The notes under the pieces were generated by a model. It searched no databases. It saw nothing but the letters and a program-made list of their open reading frames with translations, and had not been told where the DNA came from. Positions 1-53,810 of a stretch of 64,000 bases of DNA are shown one piece after another (the first letter of the stretch is position 1; each line of letters begins with the position of its first letter). This DNA comes from Bostrychus sinensis. Taxonomy: Eukaryota; Chordata; Actinopteri; Gobiiformes; Eleotridae. The position numbers and the translations under genes were made by a program. The stretch lies in assembly GCA_020698575.1 (NCBI GenBank), contig CM036252.1, positions 7,515,178-7,579,177 on the forward strand. The letters are read 5' to 3'.

Positions 1-1436
1 AAAAAATCTTTAGGGATCCTGTTGCCTTGAGTTTCTGCAACATTTTAATTTTTTTACAATGTAAAAGTAAACTTAAAGGTCCTATATTCTGTTTGAAACA
101 GTGTTTGACTCATTAGTGACGCATTAGTGTTTCACGTTTTATAACTTAAAACATGTGCATACGTGGAAAACGAGCTGTTAAATTTGACTTTGCAGAGATC
201 GTTTCTAACAGATAAATGAGCTGGCTGCTTCGTAGCGACGGCAATTTAATCACTAAAATGATCAGAACGAGTCCAGTGACTGAGCAGTTTTCCAACTGCA
301 GCTGCTCTGTTTACACACAGCAGCTCCAGATTTGGTCTTGTGAAATTTAATACCTTTTTGAAAACTGTTTAATGCCACTTAGAGTGAAATTTAATGCCAG
401 CATCGCCAACAACAGAACAATAATCTGTATGAACTTTACCCTGAGGAGTTATCCACACTACTCTGAAACTCAAGGATTTTATTTTAAAGTCTAATACAGA
501 CGACAGAACTCCAGTGCTGCATTAAAAAAGCATGAAAAAGGAAAAAGAAAAGAAAAAATCAGTGATAACATTTCTTGACTCTACATTGTTGTAATATTAA
601 CAATGTTTTGACAAATTTTAAGACTTAGCTGAACAAAATGTAATAACTACTTAATATTTTTAAGGTCTTGGTCACATTTTAATACTTTTAAAACCCAGTT
701 TCAAACACTAAAATGGTGCATGAGGCAAACATTTTACATTGTATACATTTGCAAATGGATACAAAAGCATAGCAAGTATTTTAAGTCACTATGACTAAAT
801 AAATTACCTCTAAGGGCGGTGCAGTGTGGCAGAGTAGTAAACGTTCTCATTAAGGAGATTATGGGCAGTATTTTTAATGGGAAGTAGCTAGATCCTACGC
901 AAAAAGTCACTGCATGTCACCAAATTACATCAATTGCATATTTGTGACGTAATCAAATTTGAATAATACCACAAAAAGATAAAATTCACTACTATTTTCT
1001 CCCCCAATGTCACTCTGCAAACTCTTTTAATAGAAATATTGTCCTGTAAAGCTTTTTTTAAAATCTTTTTTTAACCTGACTTACATGAGCAGAAGTTACC
1101 ACAGCACTGATTCTGTTCTGAAGAACCGCCGCTGTTGTTTCAATAATTCTGCCTATGAAAAGTGATTTTAGTCAGTTTTATGAAAAAATGGCCTATAACT
1201 GTTTACACAATCATAATTTTAGACTATTATTGAGATGTACATAAGGAAATACAGATGTTGTTATTAATTCATTGTTTTATGTATTTGTATAGTGTATATA
1301 ATGAATTTGGGGTACAACATTTTAGGCATGAAAAAAAAAAAACATGCAATATTAGCATTTAATTTTGTATCTTGTTAATGAATTACATACATGGTGCTGA
1401 AAGTGTTGTTTTACCTGTGATGGATAGAGTTATAGT
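1..1436. other. Gene-free AT-rich stretch
   Basis: No exon with splice sites and no domain was recognised on either strand. Positions about 70-250 resemble 40567-40740 (shared blocks TTAAAGGTCCTAT and GACTTTGCAGAGA), so this part is an interspersed repeat. If the LRR gene downstream begins inside the window, its first exon would have to be here or at 3600-4088, but none was found. Confidence 0.6.
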
Positions 1437-1769
1437 ATTGTCATTAGGGTTGCAAAGGGGAGAGAAATTTCCATGGGAAGTTAAGCTTGGAAATTTTGGG
1501 AATTTTCACATTTAGAAACCATATATAAATGAATAAAAATACATTATAATCCAACAGATTTAAACAACTTTACTGAACATTTACAGAACAGATTTGTCTT
1601 TGAACAATAAAACATTTGTTAAGTAAAATATCGCTTCCCAAAACCAAAAAAGTAAATGATAACTCCTTTAAAAAAAAACTGTACAGTTCAAGGTGTAAAA
1701 TAATAATACAAAAATTCTCTCAAGCTCTTCAACGCTAGCTTCTATGCTAGTGTCTCAACAGCTTCAACA

Positions 1770-1979
1770 TCACCTCCACAGACTCTGTTCCTCCTCTTCA
1801 GTATCAGTCTCCAGCCGTGTAGAGGACGGTTCAGTGTCAGGCTCAGAGAGTTTGAGGTTAGCCCGGACTGCCACCAGTTTCTCTGCTCTGATATCTGTGA
1901 GCCTGTTTCAGACTTTTGTGTGCGTGTTTCCAAACCAAGACCAATTACGCTCAGATGCAGCTGAAGTTGGTGGAATTTG
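1770..1979 (-). pseudogene. hAT transposase C-terminal relic
   Basis: Read on the minus strand from 1979, the frame gives PPTSAASERNW, then a W-FGN-H-K stretch, an in-frame stop, then NRLTDIRAEKLVAVRANL, and an acidic tail ending at a stop at 1770-1772. The motif SAASERNWS..G..H.K.RNRL...R..KL is the conserved C-terminal dimerisation region of hAT transposases. One internal stop, the lack of an upstream catalytic region and the adjacent minisatellite show it is dead. The identification rests on motif recognition, not on a database search. Confidence 0.8.
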
Positions 1980-2016
1980 GAAGTTAATGAAAGCTGCTGG
2001 TGCAAGGGCAAAAGCA

Positions 2017-3172
2017 GGTTACTACATGTACCACCTGTTACTACATGTACCACATGTTACTACATGTACCACATGTTACTACATGTACCACCTGTTACTA
2101 CATGTACCACATGTTACTACATGTACCACATGTTACTACATGTACCACATGTTACTACATGTACCACAGGTTACTACATGTACCACATGTTACTACATGT
2201 ACCACATGTTACTACATGTACCACCTGTTACTACATGTACCACATGTTACTACATGTACCACATGTTACTACATGTACCACATGTTACTACATGTACCAC
2301 AGGTTACTACATGTACCACATGTTACTACATGTACCACAGGTTACTACATGTACCACAGGTTACTACATGTACCACCTGTTACTACATGTACCACATGTT
2401 ACTACATGTACCACATGTTACTACATGTACCACAGGTTACTACATGTACCACATGTTACTACATGTACCACAGGTTACTACATGTACCACAGGTTACTAC
2501 ATGTACCACAGGTTACTGCATGTACCACAGGTTACTACATGTACCACAGGTTACTACATGTACCACCTGTTACTACATGTACCACATGTTACTACATGTA
2601 CCACATGTTACTACATGTACCACAGGTTACTACATGTACCACATGTTACTACATGTACCACATGTTACTACATGTACCACAGGTTACTACATGTACCACA
2701 TGTTACTACATGTACCACAGGTTACTACATGTACCACATGTTACTACATGTACCACAGGTTACTACATGTACCACAGGTTACTACATGTACCACAGGTTA
2801 CTACATGTACCACCTGTTACTACATGTACCACATGTTACTACATGTACCACATGTTACTACATGTACCACAGGTTACTACATGTACCACAGGTTACTACA
2901 TGTACCACAGGTTACTACATGTACCACAGGTTACTACATGTACCACATGTTACTACATGTACCACAGGTTACTACATGTACCACATGTTACTACATGTAC
3001 CACAGGTTACTACATGTACCACAGGTTACTGCATGTACCACAGGTTATTACATGTACCACATGTTACTACATGTACCGCAGGTTACTACATGTACCACAT
3101 GTTACTACATTTACCACAGGTTACTACATGTACCGCAGGTTACTACATGTACCGCAGGTTACTACATGTACC
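2017..3172 (+). repeat. 19-bp minisatellite, about 61 copies
   Basis: The consensus unit is GTTACTACATGTACCACAT, with frequent variants in the last bases (CCACCTG, CCACAGG, CCGCAGG). The unit is 19 bp and contains no stop in any + frame. All three + frames are therefore open for over 1 kb and give a 19-residue periodic Tyr/His/Leu/Thr-rich shadow peptide. This follows arithmetically from a stop-free unit whose length is not a multiple of three and is not evidence of a gene. The flank GATGCACATGTGACTGAGG is shared with the 51-kb copy. Confidence 0.97.
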
Positions 3173-3227
3173 AGATGCACATGTGACTGAGGAATAACAC
3201 AGATATTGAAGTGTGTTTGTGTTATAG

Positions 3228-3433
<206 letters not shown>

Positions 3434-3599
3434 CATTGCTAAATTGTTCCAGCATTAAAACAAAGTTTTTTATGCTGTAGTATATTGCCCTGTCATGGGA
3501 CAGCTTTGAATTGTGTAAGTTCCCAATTTATTCCCATAAATTCCCATGGAAAATTTTTAAGTTTGAAAATTCCCAGAATTTTGCAACCCTAATTGTTAT

Positions 3600-4088
3600 A
3601 CAGTGTATTTGTTTGTATGTGCTCTGTATGTTTGTGTACTTGTTGTTTGTCCCTTGTCCTTAAGTATTGACATCAACCTGCTGAGGGACTAGAGATGGAA
3701 ATTATCCTTAGACTATAATCTCACATATTTACATGTCAAATGTTCATTAATATGTATTGTTCTTTTATAAATAAAGATAATAAAGATTTTATAAAATTAT
3801 CCTAACATGAGCCAGAGTAAACCTGTTTTATGTAAATAAAAACCCTTAGATTACTCTTAAACTTTTAAATTAGAGCGTTTTTCGTCCAACCTGAGCACCT
3901 GCTAGTTATTTTTTCAGTAGGTGCAAGCAAAGTGTCAGAGCTGTGAGCCTAAAGTCATCTGTGAGCGCTGGTGCATTTCCTGTTGCCATATATGGAGGTT
4001 TTTTTGATTGTCAGGTCTGAACCACTTCCTGTTCAGATAAGGAACCGCAGCTCAAGTGTCTAACGTCTTCCTCTTCTCTGTGCTGTAG
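3600..4088. other. Non-coding stretch upstream of the first recognised LRR exon
   Basis: Nothing is recognised here apart from AT-rich sequence with AATAAA-like words. It is probably an intron of the gp1ba-like gene, because the exon at 4089 is preceded by a good acceptor (TGCTGTAG). Confidence 0.5.
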
Positions 4089-15332
<11,244 letters not shown>

Positions 15333-16460
15333 AAATGTTTCCAAATACAAATATGCTAAATTTAGAGGTTATATTCTCCAAAATCTTTTTTTTTTTAGCT
15401 TTCTTCCATGTTATAACGTTGTTAACTCGTCAAAAACATACTTATTTGTGTTTTGTTTCATTCTCGCCTGTTTGAGTAACTCTGTATTCACTGGTGCTGA
15501 GTTTCTGAGGCCTCAGAACGCTCGGTTCCATGAAGCTCCGCCTCTCCCACAGACCCCGCCCACTCCAGGAAGCACTGAGTAATCAACAAGCCCTCTACAT
15601 TCAGTCTGCTCTGTTCAAATTTTGTTCAATAAACCGCAAGACTCTGCCCTCTGCTGGTCTCTTTATGGCACCAGTAAACGTTTTCTTTTAGTCACAATGT
15701 TTTTAAAGCTTGTTTGTTACGTCATAAATTAGTTAAATGTAATTCAGTTTTAAATGAAAAGTACTATTTTACATTAATGTATAATCTGTCACACCACTCT
15801 CTTCCATAATGTCACATTAAATATAGATTTAAAAACAAAATAAAATACAGTCATACAAAGTAGATACACTGAAGGCACAATGAGTCCTAAGTTATTCCTT
15901 GTATCAGTCCCAAGTCCAAATAAATGGAAAGGTTGCATCACGAGGGGCATCAGAATTAAAAACTTAGGTTAAATTAAATATGCAAATCATCCATGCAACT
16001 TAATTAACTTCATTCATTAAAGGTGCTATGAGCAGTATATACTAACAATCAAATATTAGTTTTACTGATAACAATTAAAAATATATTTTACATAATGGCC
16101 AAATTGTTTTTGTTTACATTTTTGGTTTTGGTTTTAAAACTGCATCACTGATCGTCCAATCAGAAAAGAGAGCATTGTTTTGATTTAGACTGCAGGACTG
16201 TTTTCAAACCAGTACGGCATACTGCTTACTGTACCTTTAAATATGGCCAAAAGAAAAATGTTAAGTTAAAATGAAGTATTTTTAAAAGTATACATATTTT
16301 CAATCGTAATGAAATTATCACTATTAGTAGTAGTAGTAGTAGTAATATTCATTATTATTATGTATTTTATGTGTGCAAATACCTTAACCATATATGTTTT
16401 TGTTTAATGCTTATACACAAGTGAGTGAAGAAAATGTGATCATATAAATGTATAATTATC
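15333..16460. other. 3' flank of the gp1ba-like gene
   Basis: The sequence after the stop includes repeat family A (about 15375-15660). An AATAAA at 15628-15633 could serve as poly(A) signal but lies in the repeat. The rest is AT-rich, with a short TAG repeat near 16324. No other gene was seen. Confidence 0.5.
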
Positions 16461-17127
16461 TACCGTATTTTCCGGACTATAAGTCGCACTTTTTTCACAG
16501 TCTGGCTCGGGGTGCGACTTATATATTAAAATACCACTGACAATTTAAAATGTAAACATTACCAACAACAACTTAGGCTATAAAGACAACTGAGAAAGAG
16601 CGGAATAATTGGAAATGGAACTGATGCTGAGTCTGACGACAGCCACGCAGAGGAGGAAGCGGCGCTTCGTCTACCTCCGGAGTTGGCGGAGTTGTTCAGA
16701 AGAGACACCGAGGATGAAGAATTTAAAGGATTTAGCGATTAGGAGTGAGATGGTGAGTTTGGTGAACTTGTTATATTATGTTCTTTATGCTATAGTTATG
16801 TGAATAACTGTTAATATATTACGTTAACATACGAGACACCTGTTCAGTTCGTTGTTTATGCTTCATGTAGCTGAATAACCATCAATGTGTTACGTTAGCA
16901 TAGCGCACACCTATTCAGCTGTTGTTCTCTATTCTATTATTACTATAACTTGCCTTTCAACATGAAATGTTTGTTCTTGGTGTCGGATTTTGTAAAATAC
17001 CCCCCCCCCAAAAAAATGCAACTTATAGTCCAGCGCGACTTATATACGTTTTTTTCTTCTTCATTATGCATTTTTTGGCTAGTGCGACTTATACTCCGAA
17101 TATACTTATAGTCCGGAAAATACGGTA
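16461..17127 (+). mobile_element. Pogo-like non-autonomous transposon
   Basis: The ends are inverted: TACCGTATTTTCCGGACTAT at 16461 and ATAGTCCGGAAAATACGGTA ending at 17127. Inside, about 16600-16740 reads an acidic segment AESDDSHAEEE, then LPPELAELFRRDTEDEEF and GFSD before a stop. This resembles the acidic C-terminal tail of pogo/Tigger-type transposases. A 2-bp TA duplication would be expected but is ambiguous because the ends themselves start and end in TA. Confidence 0.75.
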
Positions 17128-18248
17128 TTTAAATATTATGGCGTACTTAGCAATTCTTATAAAAGTGTCCATTATGTCTCTAAAATACTTCATCTGTGTA
17201 CATTTTTGCTCCTGTCCTGAACTCTGTCCATCACCAGTTTGTCACAAGACGCTGTAAAATTCCCTTTGCGTCACGCTTTACCAAGAACTCAACCAACACT
17301 GCATTATTTCTGTATTTCTTTTTGTGTATAATGTCACAGTGTGGGACATGTGAAGTTCTCATTACTTTAGACTTCTTTGTTTTTCAGTGTGCGTGAACCG
17401 TAATTGCAATTTTCCGCATGGACCACTGAATTGTTTACTAGTGTGTAGAAAACTGTCCTTCTGTTGTCAGATTGCACAGTAGCTTGTAATATCTTCTCTG
17501 TTTTTGTATTTCTAGTAAATTGGCAAGAAAGTGATCACGAAATGTAAATAAATGAATAAATGAGGACATGTATGTGCTTGTATTAGCCTCTTGTTCATTT
17601 TAAAGAAGCACAATGCAACTTTTTACCTGATATAAACAGCTTCGAAGTCTGTGTGACGACTTGTATCTGTGTGCCTGTTATATCTTTTTTTTATTTAAAG
17701 CCTTGTAAGAATGGGAGCACTGACCCAGTGTCCCTGAAGTCTCCGTTATGTTCCTGATTAGCCATAACAACAAGCTAGCGATGGATTTATTTCTTAGATG
17801 TTGGTCTCTGCAGAAGTCAAACGGCAGAGGAGACCTTTGTATGGATAAGAGGAGGAGAAAAATAGAGTTAAAATGAGCCAGGGGTCACGCAGGGGTCGCA
17901 CAGGGGTCAACCGGACTTGTGAAGTTTCACCATAGCGCATTACTCCTAAATGTAGGGGAGCACTGTAGAAAAAAATGTGACCAAAACAGAGAAAAAACAA
18001 GCAGAGTTAAATAGTTTCTCCATAATAAAAATCAAAACAATGGAATAATTCATAGGAAACTCATAATTTATACATTAGCTTGTAAATCAACAACACAAGT
18101 TTGCCTTTTTGAAGACTCAACTATAGATTTTGGCATTTTGATCTGTGACTGTCATGCCCAGTCATCACCAGCAGGGGGAGTACAGAGACCTGAGTTTAAT
18201 CAACACACTTTTAATGCAACACACCTAGTGCAGCGTCCACATTGATTC
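17128..18248. other. Intergenic sequence between the two convergent genes
   Basis: No gene was recognised. About 17600-18000 is an interspersed repeat: CAGCTTCGAAGTCTGTGTGACGAC and ACAACAAGCTAGCGATGG (17768) recur in similar form near 53870-54000. Confidence 0.55.
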
Positions 18249-18263
18249 AAATAACAGTCTGCT

Positions 18264-18735
18264 CTGGGTAAACCAGTCCAACCCTGTCCCCTATTGGCTA
18301 TTTTTGGAGTTCCCTCTTCTGATTTGATATTAACCAAAAGTGAATTAGATTCTATTGCTTTTGCCACTCTCTTGGCCCGTCGTATTATTCTTTTTAGGTG
18401 GAAAGATCCCCTGCCACCCAACTTTGTGCAATGGGTGCATGATCTACTTTTCTTTTTAAAACTGGAGAAGATAAAGGAAAGAGTCCTGTTGTCTCCAGTT
18501 TCCCCTTAAAAGTGATATTTCTAATTTTATTTGTTTGAAAGAATATTATTGTTTATGCCCTTAAGATTTTCAACAATACTTTTTGTATTTTTTTTGTGTG
18601 TGTGTTTTTTTGTTGTTGTTGTTCTCTTCCTACCATTTTTACTTATTTTTGTTGTGTATTATCTGTAGTTTGTTTATTATTGTGTCTCCTGTGTTTATTG
18701 TAATTTAAAAAAAAATAATAAATAAAATAAAAAAT
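18264..18735 (+). mobile_element. 5'-truncated L1-type LINE insertion
   Basis: The sequence encodes a C-terminal L1 ORF2 segment (IFGVPSSDLI, SELDSIAFATLLARR, FRWKDPLPP, LKLEKIKERV) ending at a stop near 18509. A non-coding tail follows, ending in an A-rich AATAAAATAAAAAATA stretch. Perfect 15-bp target duplications AAATAACAGTCTGCT lie at 18249-18263 and 18736-18750. This is the signature of target-primed reverse transcription. The element is far too short to be active. Confidence 0.92.
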
Positions 18736-18937
18736 AAATAACAGTCTGCTTACTACATATGTAAAAAAAAAGTGTTATTTATGTCACCTGTCAGTGGTCA
18801 TAATGTTATGGCTGAGTGATGTAAAATTACATTGCTAATAAGTTTTTCATTTATTGTTTTATATTTCTATCCAGTTTGATTTCAAAAGCTTAAACATGAA
18901 TAATCTCAAAAACAGTTTCGTTTTTTTGCAGTTTCCA

Positions 18938-18943
18938 TTTTAT
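18938..18943 (-). other. Candidate poly(A) signal of cfi
   Basis: TTTATT on the + strand reads AATAAA on the minus strand, 74 bases past the cfi stop codon at 19017-19019. It is the nearest canonical signal seen. Confidence 0.55.
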
Positions 18944-19016
18944 TCAGTGTAATCACAATCTTGGAAAAGCCTTATTAAACAAGCACAGGAATATGGTTTG
19001 TTTATGTGAGAAAGAT

Positions 19017-48211
<29,195 letters not shown>

Positions 48212-48403
48212 CGTTTAATTCCACATCCACAATTCTTTTAAAATAACTAAAAAGTAAAAATCCCCGATCGGCTGCAGAGAGACACTGGGAGGAGTTTCGG
48301 GTTAGATTCCTGTAACTCAGACAAAATAAACATGTGGGAGATAAACGGGCGAAGGTCAGAGTTCAAGCTGTGTCTGAAATCAACAACAGAGGGCATCGAT
48401 CCT

Positions 48404-50230
48404 CAAACCGGGACTAAACCGGGACTAAACCAGGACTAAACCAGGTCTAAACCAGGTCTAAACCAGGACTAAACCAGGTCTAAACCAGGACTAAACCAGG
48501 GCTAAACCAGGACTAAACCAGGAGTAAACCAGGAGTAAACCAGATCTAAACCAGGACTAAACCAGGTCTAAACCAGGACTGAACCAGGACTAAACCAGGT
48601 CTAAACCAGGACTAAAATAGGACTAAACCAGGAGTAAACCAGGACTAAACCAGGACTAAACCAGGTCTAAACCAGGACTAAACCAGGAGTAAACCAGGAG
48701 TAAACCAGGTCTAAACCAGGACTAAACCGGGACTAAACCAGGACTAAACCAGGGCTAAACCAGGACTAAACCAGGACTAAACCAGGAGTAAACCAGGAGT
48801 AAACCAGATCTAAACCAGGACTAAACCAGGTCTAAACCAGGACTGAACCAGGACTAAATCAGGTCAAAACCAGGACTAAACCAGGACTAAACCAGGTCTA
48901 AACCAGGTCTAAACCAGGACTAAACCAGGACTAAACTAGGACTAAACAAGGGTTAAACCAGGACTAAACCAGGACTAAACAAGAGCTAACTAAGCTAACT
49001 AAGCTGTACAACAACAACAACAGGACATAACCTGGACTGAACCAGGTCTAAGATCAGGTCTAAACCAAGACTAAACCAGGTCCAAACCAGCACTAAACCA
49101 GGCTAATCCAGGACTAAATCAGGATGAATCCAGGTCTAAACGAGCACATGACCAGGACTTATGGACTAAACCAGAACTAAACCAGAACTAAACTAGGACT
49201 AATCTGGGACTAAACCAGGTCAAAACTGGATCTGAACAAGCACATAACCAGAACTAAACTAGGACTAAACCTGGACTAACCTTTGACTAAACCTGAACAA
49301 ACCTAGGACTAAACCAGAACCAAACCAGAACTTACTATGAGTAAACCTGGACTAATTTAGGACTAAACCAGGACTAATCTAGGACTAAACCAGAACTAAA
49401 CTAGGACTAATCTAGGACTAAACCAGGACTAAACTAGGACTAATCTAGGACTAAACCAGAACTAAACTAGGATTAATCTAGGACTAAACCAGGACTAAAC
49501 TAGGACTAATCTAGGACTAAACCAGGACTAAACTAGGACTAATCTAGGACTAAACCAGAACTAAACTAGGACTAATCTAGGACTAAACCAGAACTAAACT
49601 AGGACTAATCTAGGACTAAACCAAAACTAACTGATCTGAACAAGCACATAACCAGAACTAAACTAGGACTAAACCTGAACTAACCTAGGACTTAACCAGA
49701 ACAAAATCAGAACTAAACAAGGATTAATCTAGGACTAATACAGATCTAAACCAGAATTAAACTGAGACTAATGTAGGACTAAACCAGGAAAAATCCTTGT
49801 CTAAACAAACACATAAGCAGGACTTATCTAGGACTAAATAAGAAATAAACTAGGACTAAATCAGACCTAAACTAGAACTAAAACCAGGGCTAACCTAGGA
49901 CTAAACCAGAACTAAACCAGAACTAACTATGAGTAAACCTGGACTAATTTAGGACTAAACCAGGGTTAATCTTGGACTAAACCAGAACTAAACTAGAACT
50001 AAACCAGGTCAAAACTGGGTCTGAACAAGCACATAGCCAGAACTAAACTAGGACTAAACCTGGACTAACCTAGGATTTAACCAGAACAAAACCAGAACTA
50101 ATTATGAGTAAACCTCGACTAATTTAGGATTAAACCTGGGCTAATCTTGGACTAAACCAGGTCTGAACTAAAAAATAAACCAGATCTAAACCAGGTCTTT
50201 TCCCTATTTAACAGGACTAAAATATGAATG
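48404..50230 (+). repeat. 11-bp minisatellite directly upstream of cfi
   Basis: The unit is AGGACTAAACC, at first near-perfect (48404-49000), then degenerate and interspersed with longer motifs such as GAACAAGCACATAACCAGAA. It begins 193 bp upstream of the cfi start codon, so it lies in or next to the promoter. The orientation is the same as the arrays in introns 7 and 10. Confidence 0.95.
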
Positions 50231-50891
50231 AAAGTAAACCAGGACTTGAACTATGAAACACTCCTGAGTACCACCAGAAAACACAGTGAATGAAACAAAA
50301 ACACGACTCCAGATGTGTTATTGAGGCTTATAGTGGTATTTAAAACACGCCAAACACGCAGTCACCTTATCAGAACTTTTTGTCTTTGTGTAAATAAATC
50401 CGACTTTTGTAACTCCACAGGACAAACACAGGTCAAAATGTTGTTTAATGTTCAACGGTATATCAATAATGTTTCCAAATCACTAAGTACAGACAGTATC
50501 TGCACACGGCACTGTTTTGAGTAGAGAGAAGTACTCAAAGCTGTACTCAAGTAACTACTGCTACTACTAAGACTGCAATTTCTACTTCTACTCGTACTGC
50601 GATTACAACTAGTACCACTACTTCTACTCCTGAACGGTTTATTTATCATGTGCAGGTTAACACACTGTCAACAATGCAATGAAATGTACTGGTAGTGCTG
50701 CTATTACTACTACGGCTACACTACAACCCACTTTTCCACTGCGGTCAGGAAATAGTTTTTAAAAAATCTAGTCATAAAGTCCTTGAATAAAAGACTTGTG
50801 CAGAAGTCGCCTACTAGTTACATTCCCCTCTGAACTCAAGAGTCAGTTGAGGTAAACAATGTCACAGAAAAACTCACCGATGTAACATAAC
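50231..50891. other. Intergenic sequence
   Basis: No gene recognised. A patch at 50520-50640 (TACTCAAGTAACTACTGCTA and degenerate TACT triplets) is low complexity. Confidence 0.5.
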
Positions 50892-53520
50892 CAGGGCTGG
50901 AAAGTTGGAAATTTTCCATGGGAATTTATGGGAATAAATTGGGAACTTACACAATTCAAAACTGTCCCATGACAGGGCAATATACTACAGCATAAAAACA
51001 CAAACACACTTCAGTATCTGTGTTATTCCTCAGTCACATGTGCATCTGGTACATGTAGTAACCTGCGGTACATGTAGTAACATGCGGTACATGTAGTAAC
51101 ATGTGGTACATGTAGTAACCTGCGGTACAGGTAGTAACCTGCGGTACATGTAGTAACCTGCGGTACAGGTAGTAACCTGCGGTACAGGTAGTAACCTGCG
51201 GTACATGTAGTAACCTGCGGTACAGGTAGTAACCTGCGGTACATGTAGTAACCTGCGGTACATGTAGTAACATGCGGTACATGTAGTAACCTGCGGTACA
51301 TGTAGTAACCTGCGGTACAGGTAGTAACCTGCGGTACATGTAGTAACCTGTGGTACATGTAGTAACATGTGGTACATGTAGTAACCTGTGGTACATGTAG
51401 TAACCTGTGGTACATGTAGTAACATGTGGTACATGTAGTAACCTGTGGTACATGTAGTAACATGCGGTACATGTAGTAACATGCGGTACATGTAGTAACC
51501 TGCGGTACATGTAGTAACATGCGGTACATGTAGTAACCTGCGGTACAGGTAGTAACCTGTGGTACATGTAGTAACATGCGGTACATGTAGTAACCTGCGG
51601 TACAGGTAGTAACCTGTGGTACATGTAGTAACCTGTGGTACATGTAGTAACCTGTGGTACATGTAGTAACATGCGGTACATGTAGTAACCTGTGGTACAT
51701 GTAGTAACCTGTGGTACATGTAGTAACATGCGGTACATGTAGTAACATGTGGTACATGTAGTAACATGTGGTACATGTAGTAACCTGCGGTACATGTAGT
51801 AACATGCGGTACATGTAGTAACCTGCGGTACAGGTAGTAACCTGTGGATACATGTAGTAACCTGTGGTACATGTAGTAACCTGTGGTACAGGTAGTAACC
51901 TGTGGTACATGTAGTAACATGCGGTACATGTAGTAACCTGCGGTACATGTAGTAACATGCGGTACATGTGGTAACATGCGGTACATGTGGTAACCTGTGG
52001 TACATGTAGTAACATGTGGTACATGTAGTAACCTGCGGTACATGCAGTAACCTGTGGTACATGTAGTAACATGTGGTACATGTAGTAACCTGCGGTACAT
52101 GCAGTAACCTGTGGTACATGTAGTAACATGTGGTACATGTAGTAACCTGTGGTACATGTAGTAACATGCGGTACATGTAGTAACATGCGGTACATGTAGT
52201 AACCTGTGGTACATGTAGTAACATGTGGTACATGTAGTAACATGTGGTACATGTAGTAACTTGTGGTACAGGTAGTAACCTGTGGTACATGCAGTAACCT
52301 GCGGTACATGTAGTAACATGTGGTACATGTAGTAACTTGTGGTACAGGTAGTAACCTGTGGTACATGTAGTAACCTGTGGTACATGTAGTAACCTGTGGT
52401 ACATGTAGTAACCTCTGGTACATGTAGTAACATGCGGTACATGTAGTAACCTGCGGTACATGTAGTAACCTGTGGTACATGTAGTAACATGCGGTACATG
52501 TAGTAACCTATCACATGCACAGCTGATCTCCACAACACTACCAAACTCAAGACTGCAGACGCCATATTTGTGGTTAGCTCAACTATTACGGCTGTAAAAA
52601 TGTGTTTGTGGTATATTGTGATAGTTTGGGGGCACAATATTAAGCATCATAATTCTTTATAGATATCAATACATTTGTGACAACATCATGCATAATTAAT
52701 GAGCTGCATCTGTTCTGGTGGCAGGCCTAGCAACACTAGTTTGGCTGCAGCTCCCAGGCTGGCCACTGGGGGTGGTGCAGTTTTTTGAGCAGATTAATGT
52801 AATGTGGTGTTTTTCCACTGATTAAACTGTGTCAGCTCAGCACATGTTCTCTCTTTTGAACAATTTCCATTCTGTTTGACTGTGCCTCTATAAAACAGGT
52901 GTTTGCTGTGTACTGAGGACAACTCTGTTGTAGTTTGAACTGAAATATAATTGCAGAATTGTATTCAGTGTTGCCAGATTGGGCGGTTTCCCGCCCAATT
53001 GGGCTACTTTTGCTCTCTCTCGGCGGAAAAAAATAGCGTTGGGCGGGTGTATAATATTTGGGCTATTTTTAGACTTATGGGGCGGGATTTTGAAAATGTA
53101 AAATATTATTATTATTATTTTAATAACATTTTAAAATTTCCTGATCAATAATTGTATATATTTGCTGGTTATTGATGAATAAAATTAATTTGTAAAATAG
53201 AAGTAGTAATATTAGTGTCATTAGTTGTCAATCACATGTCTAATTATGGACCTCTGATTGGTTGAAAAAAGTAAACACTGCAGCCCCGTGAGAGAGCTAT
53301 TTGTTTTTCTGATTACACTCATTATGGAGACTGTTTATTACTTTTTGCATTGGCAGTTGTGAAGTTTTGTGTGCTCAAAATATGCTATTTCATATGTGTT
53401 ACAGTTTTAACATTAAGACTGTAGAATGGTTGTGATTTGGGCGGGTTTTTATTGCGTTTGGCGGGTTTTACGTTATATTTTATAAGTTTACCAGAAATTT
53501 TCCACCCCTTTGCCACCCTA
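50892..53520 (+). mobile_element. hAT-type DNA transposon, copy 2, carrying the 19-bp minisatellite
   Basis: The element starts CAGGGCTGGAAAGTTGG and ends CCCCTTTGCCACCCTA, with perfect 8-bp duplications AACATAAC at 50884-50891 and 53521-53528. Its left end matches the reverse of the right end of copy 1 for over 100 bp (shared GGGAATAAATTGGGAACTTA and CCCATGACAGGGCAATATAC). Its far end still shows GGCAAAGGGG next to the terminus. The stretch 52540-53490 differs from copy 1 and shows no transposase that I recognise. Confidence 0.9.
51047..52508 (-). repeat. 19-bp minisatellite, about 77 copies
   Basis: It is the reverse complement of the 2.0-3.2 kb array: + strand unit TACATGTAGTAACCTGCGG and variants. 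CGG (GCGG) variants are commoner here, and TACAGGTAGT variants are present. One unit near 51845 has an extra base (GTGGATAC). Minus-strand frames are open for the same arithmetical reason as in copy 1. Confidence 0.97.
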
Positions 53521-53579
53521 AACATAACCATTTGAAATACAGTAACATTTTGGTTACTGTAAAAAAAAAGAGCTTAAAG

Positions 53580-53810
53580 GGGTCAATTTTGCTGACTTTT
53601 CTGAGCTTTTAACCATGTTATAATGTTTTTTTTTTCTCCTCAAAAACAGACCTGAAGTAGTATTTTGTTTCATTCATATTTGAGTAATCCTGTATGCTGA
53701 GCCGCTGGCCTTCTCAAGAGCTGAAAACGCTCAGTCTCACGGCTCTACGTAGACACATAAAACCAGGAAGTGCTCTTGCGCATTTCTAAAGCCCATACAC
53801 TGTCACCAGA
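53580..53810 (+). repeat. Repeat family A, copy near 53.6 kb
   Basis: It matches 9228-9470 closely, including AACCATGTTATAATGTT, GAGCTGAAAACGCTCAG and CTACGTAGACACATAAAACC. Positions 53810-54210 continue into the family seen at 17600-18000. Confidence 0.78.

Noticed and set aside
1744..3197. Long open frames of 396-480 codons over the 19-bp array
   Set aside because: All three frames are open because the unit lacks stops and is not a multiple of three; no splice or domain evidence supports a gene.
51023..52637. Open frames of 485-535 codons on the minus strand
   Set aside because: Same arithmetical effect over the second 19-bp array.
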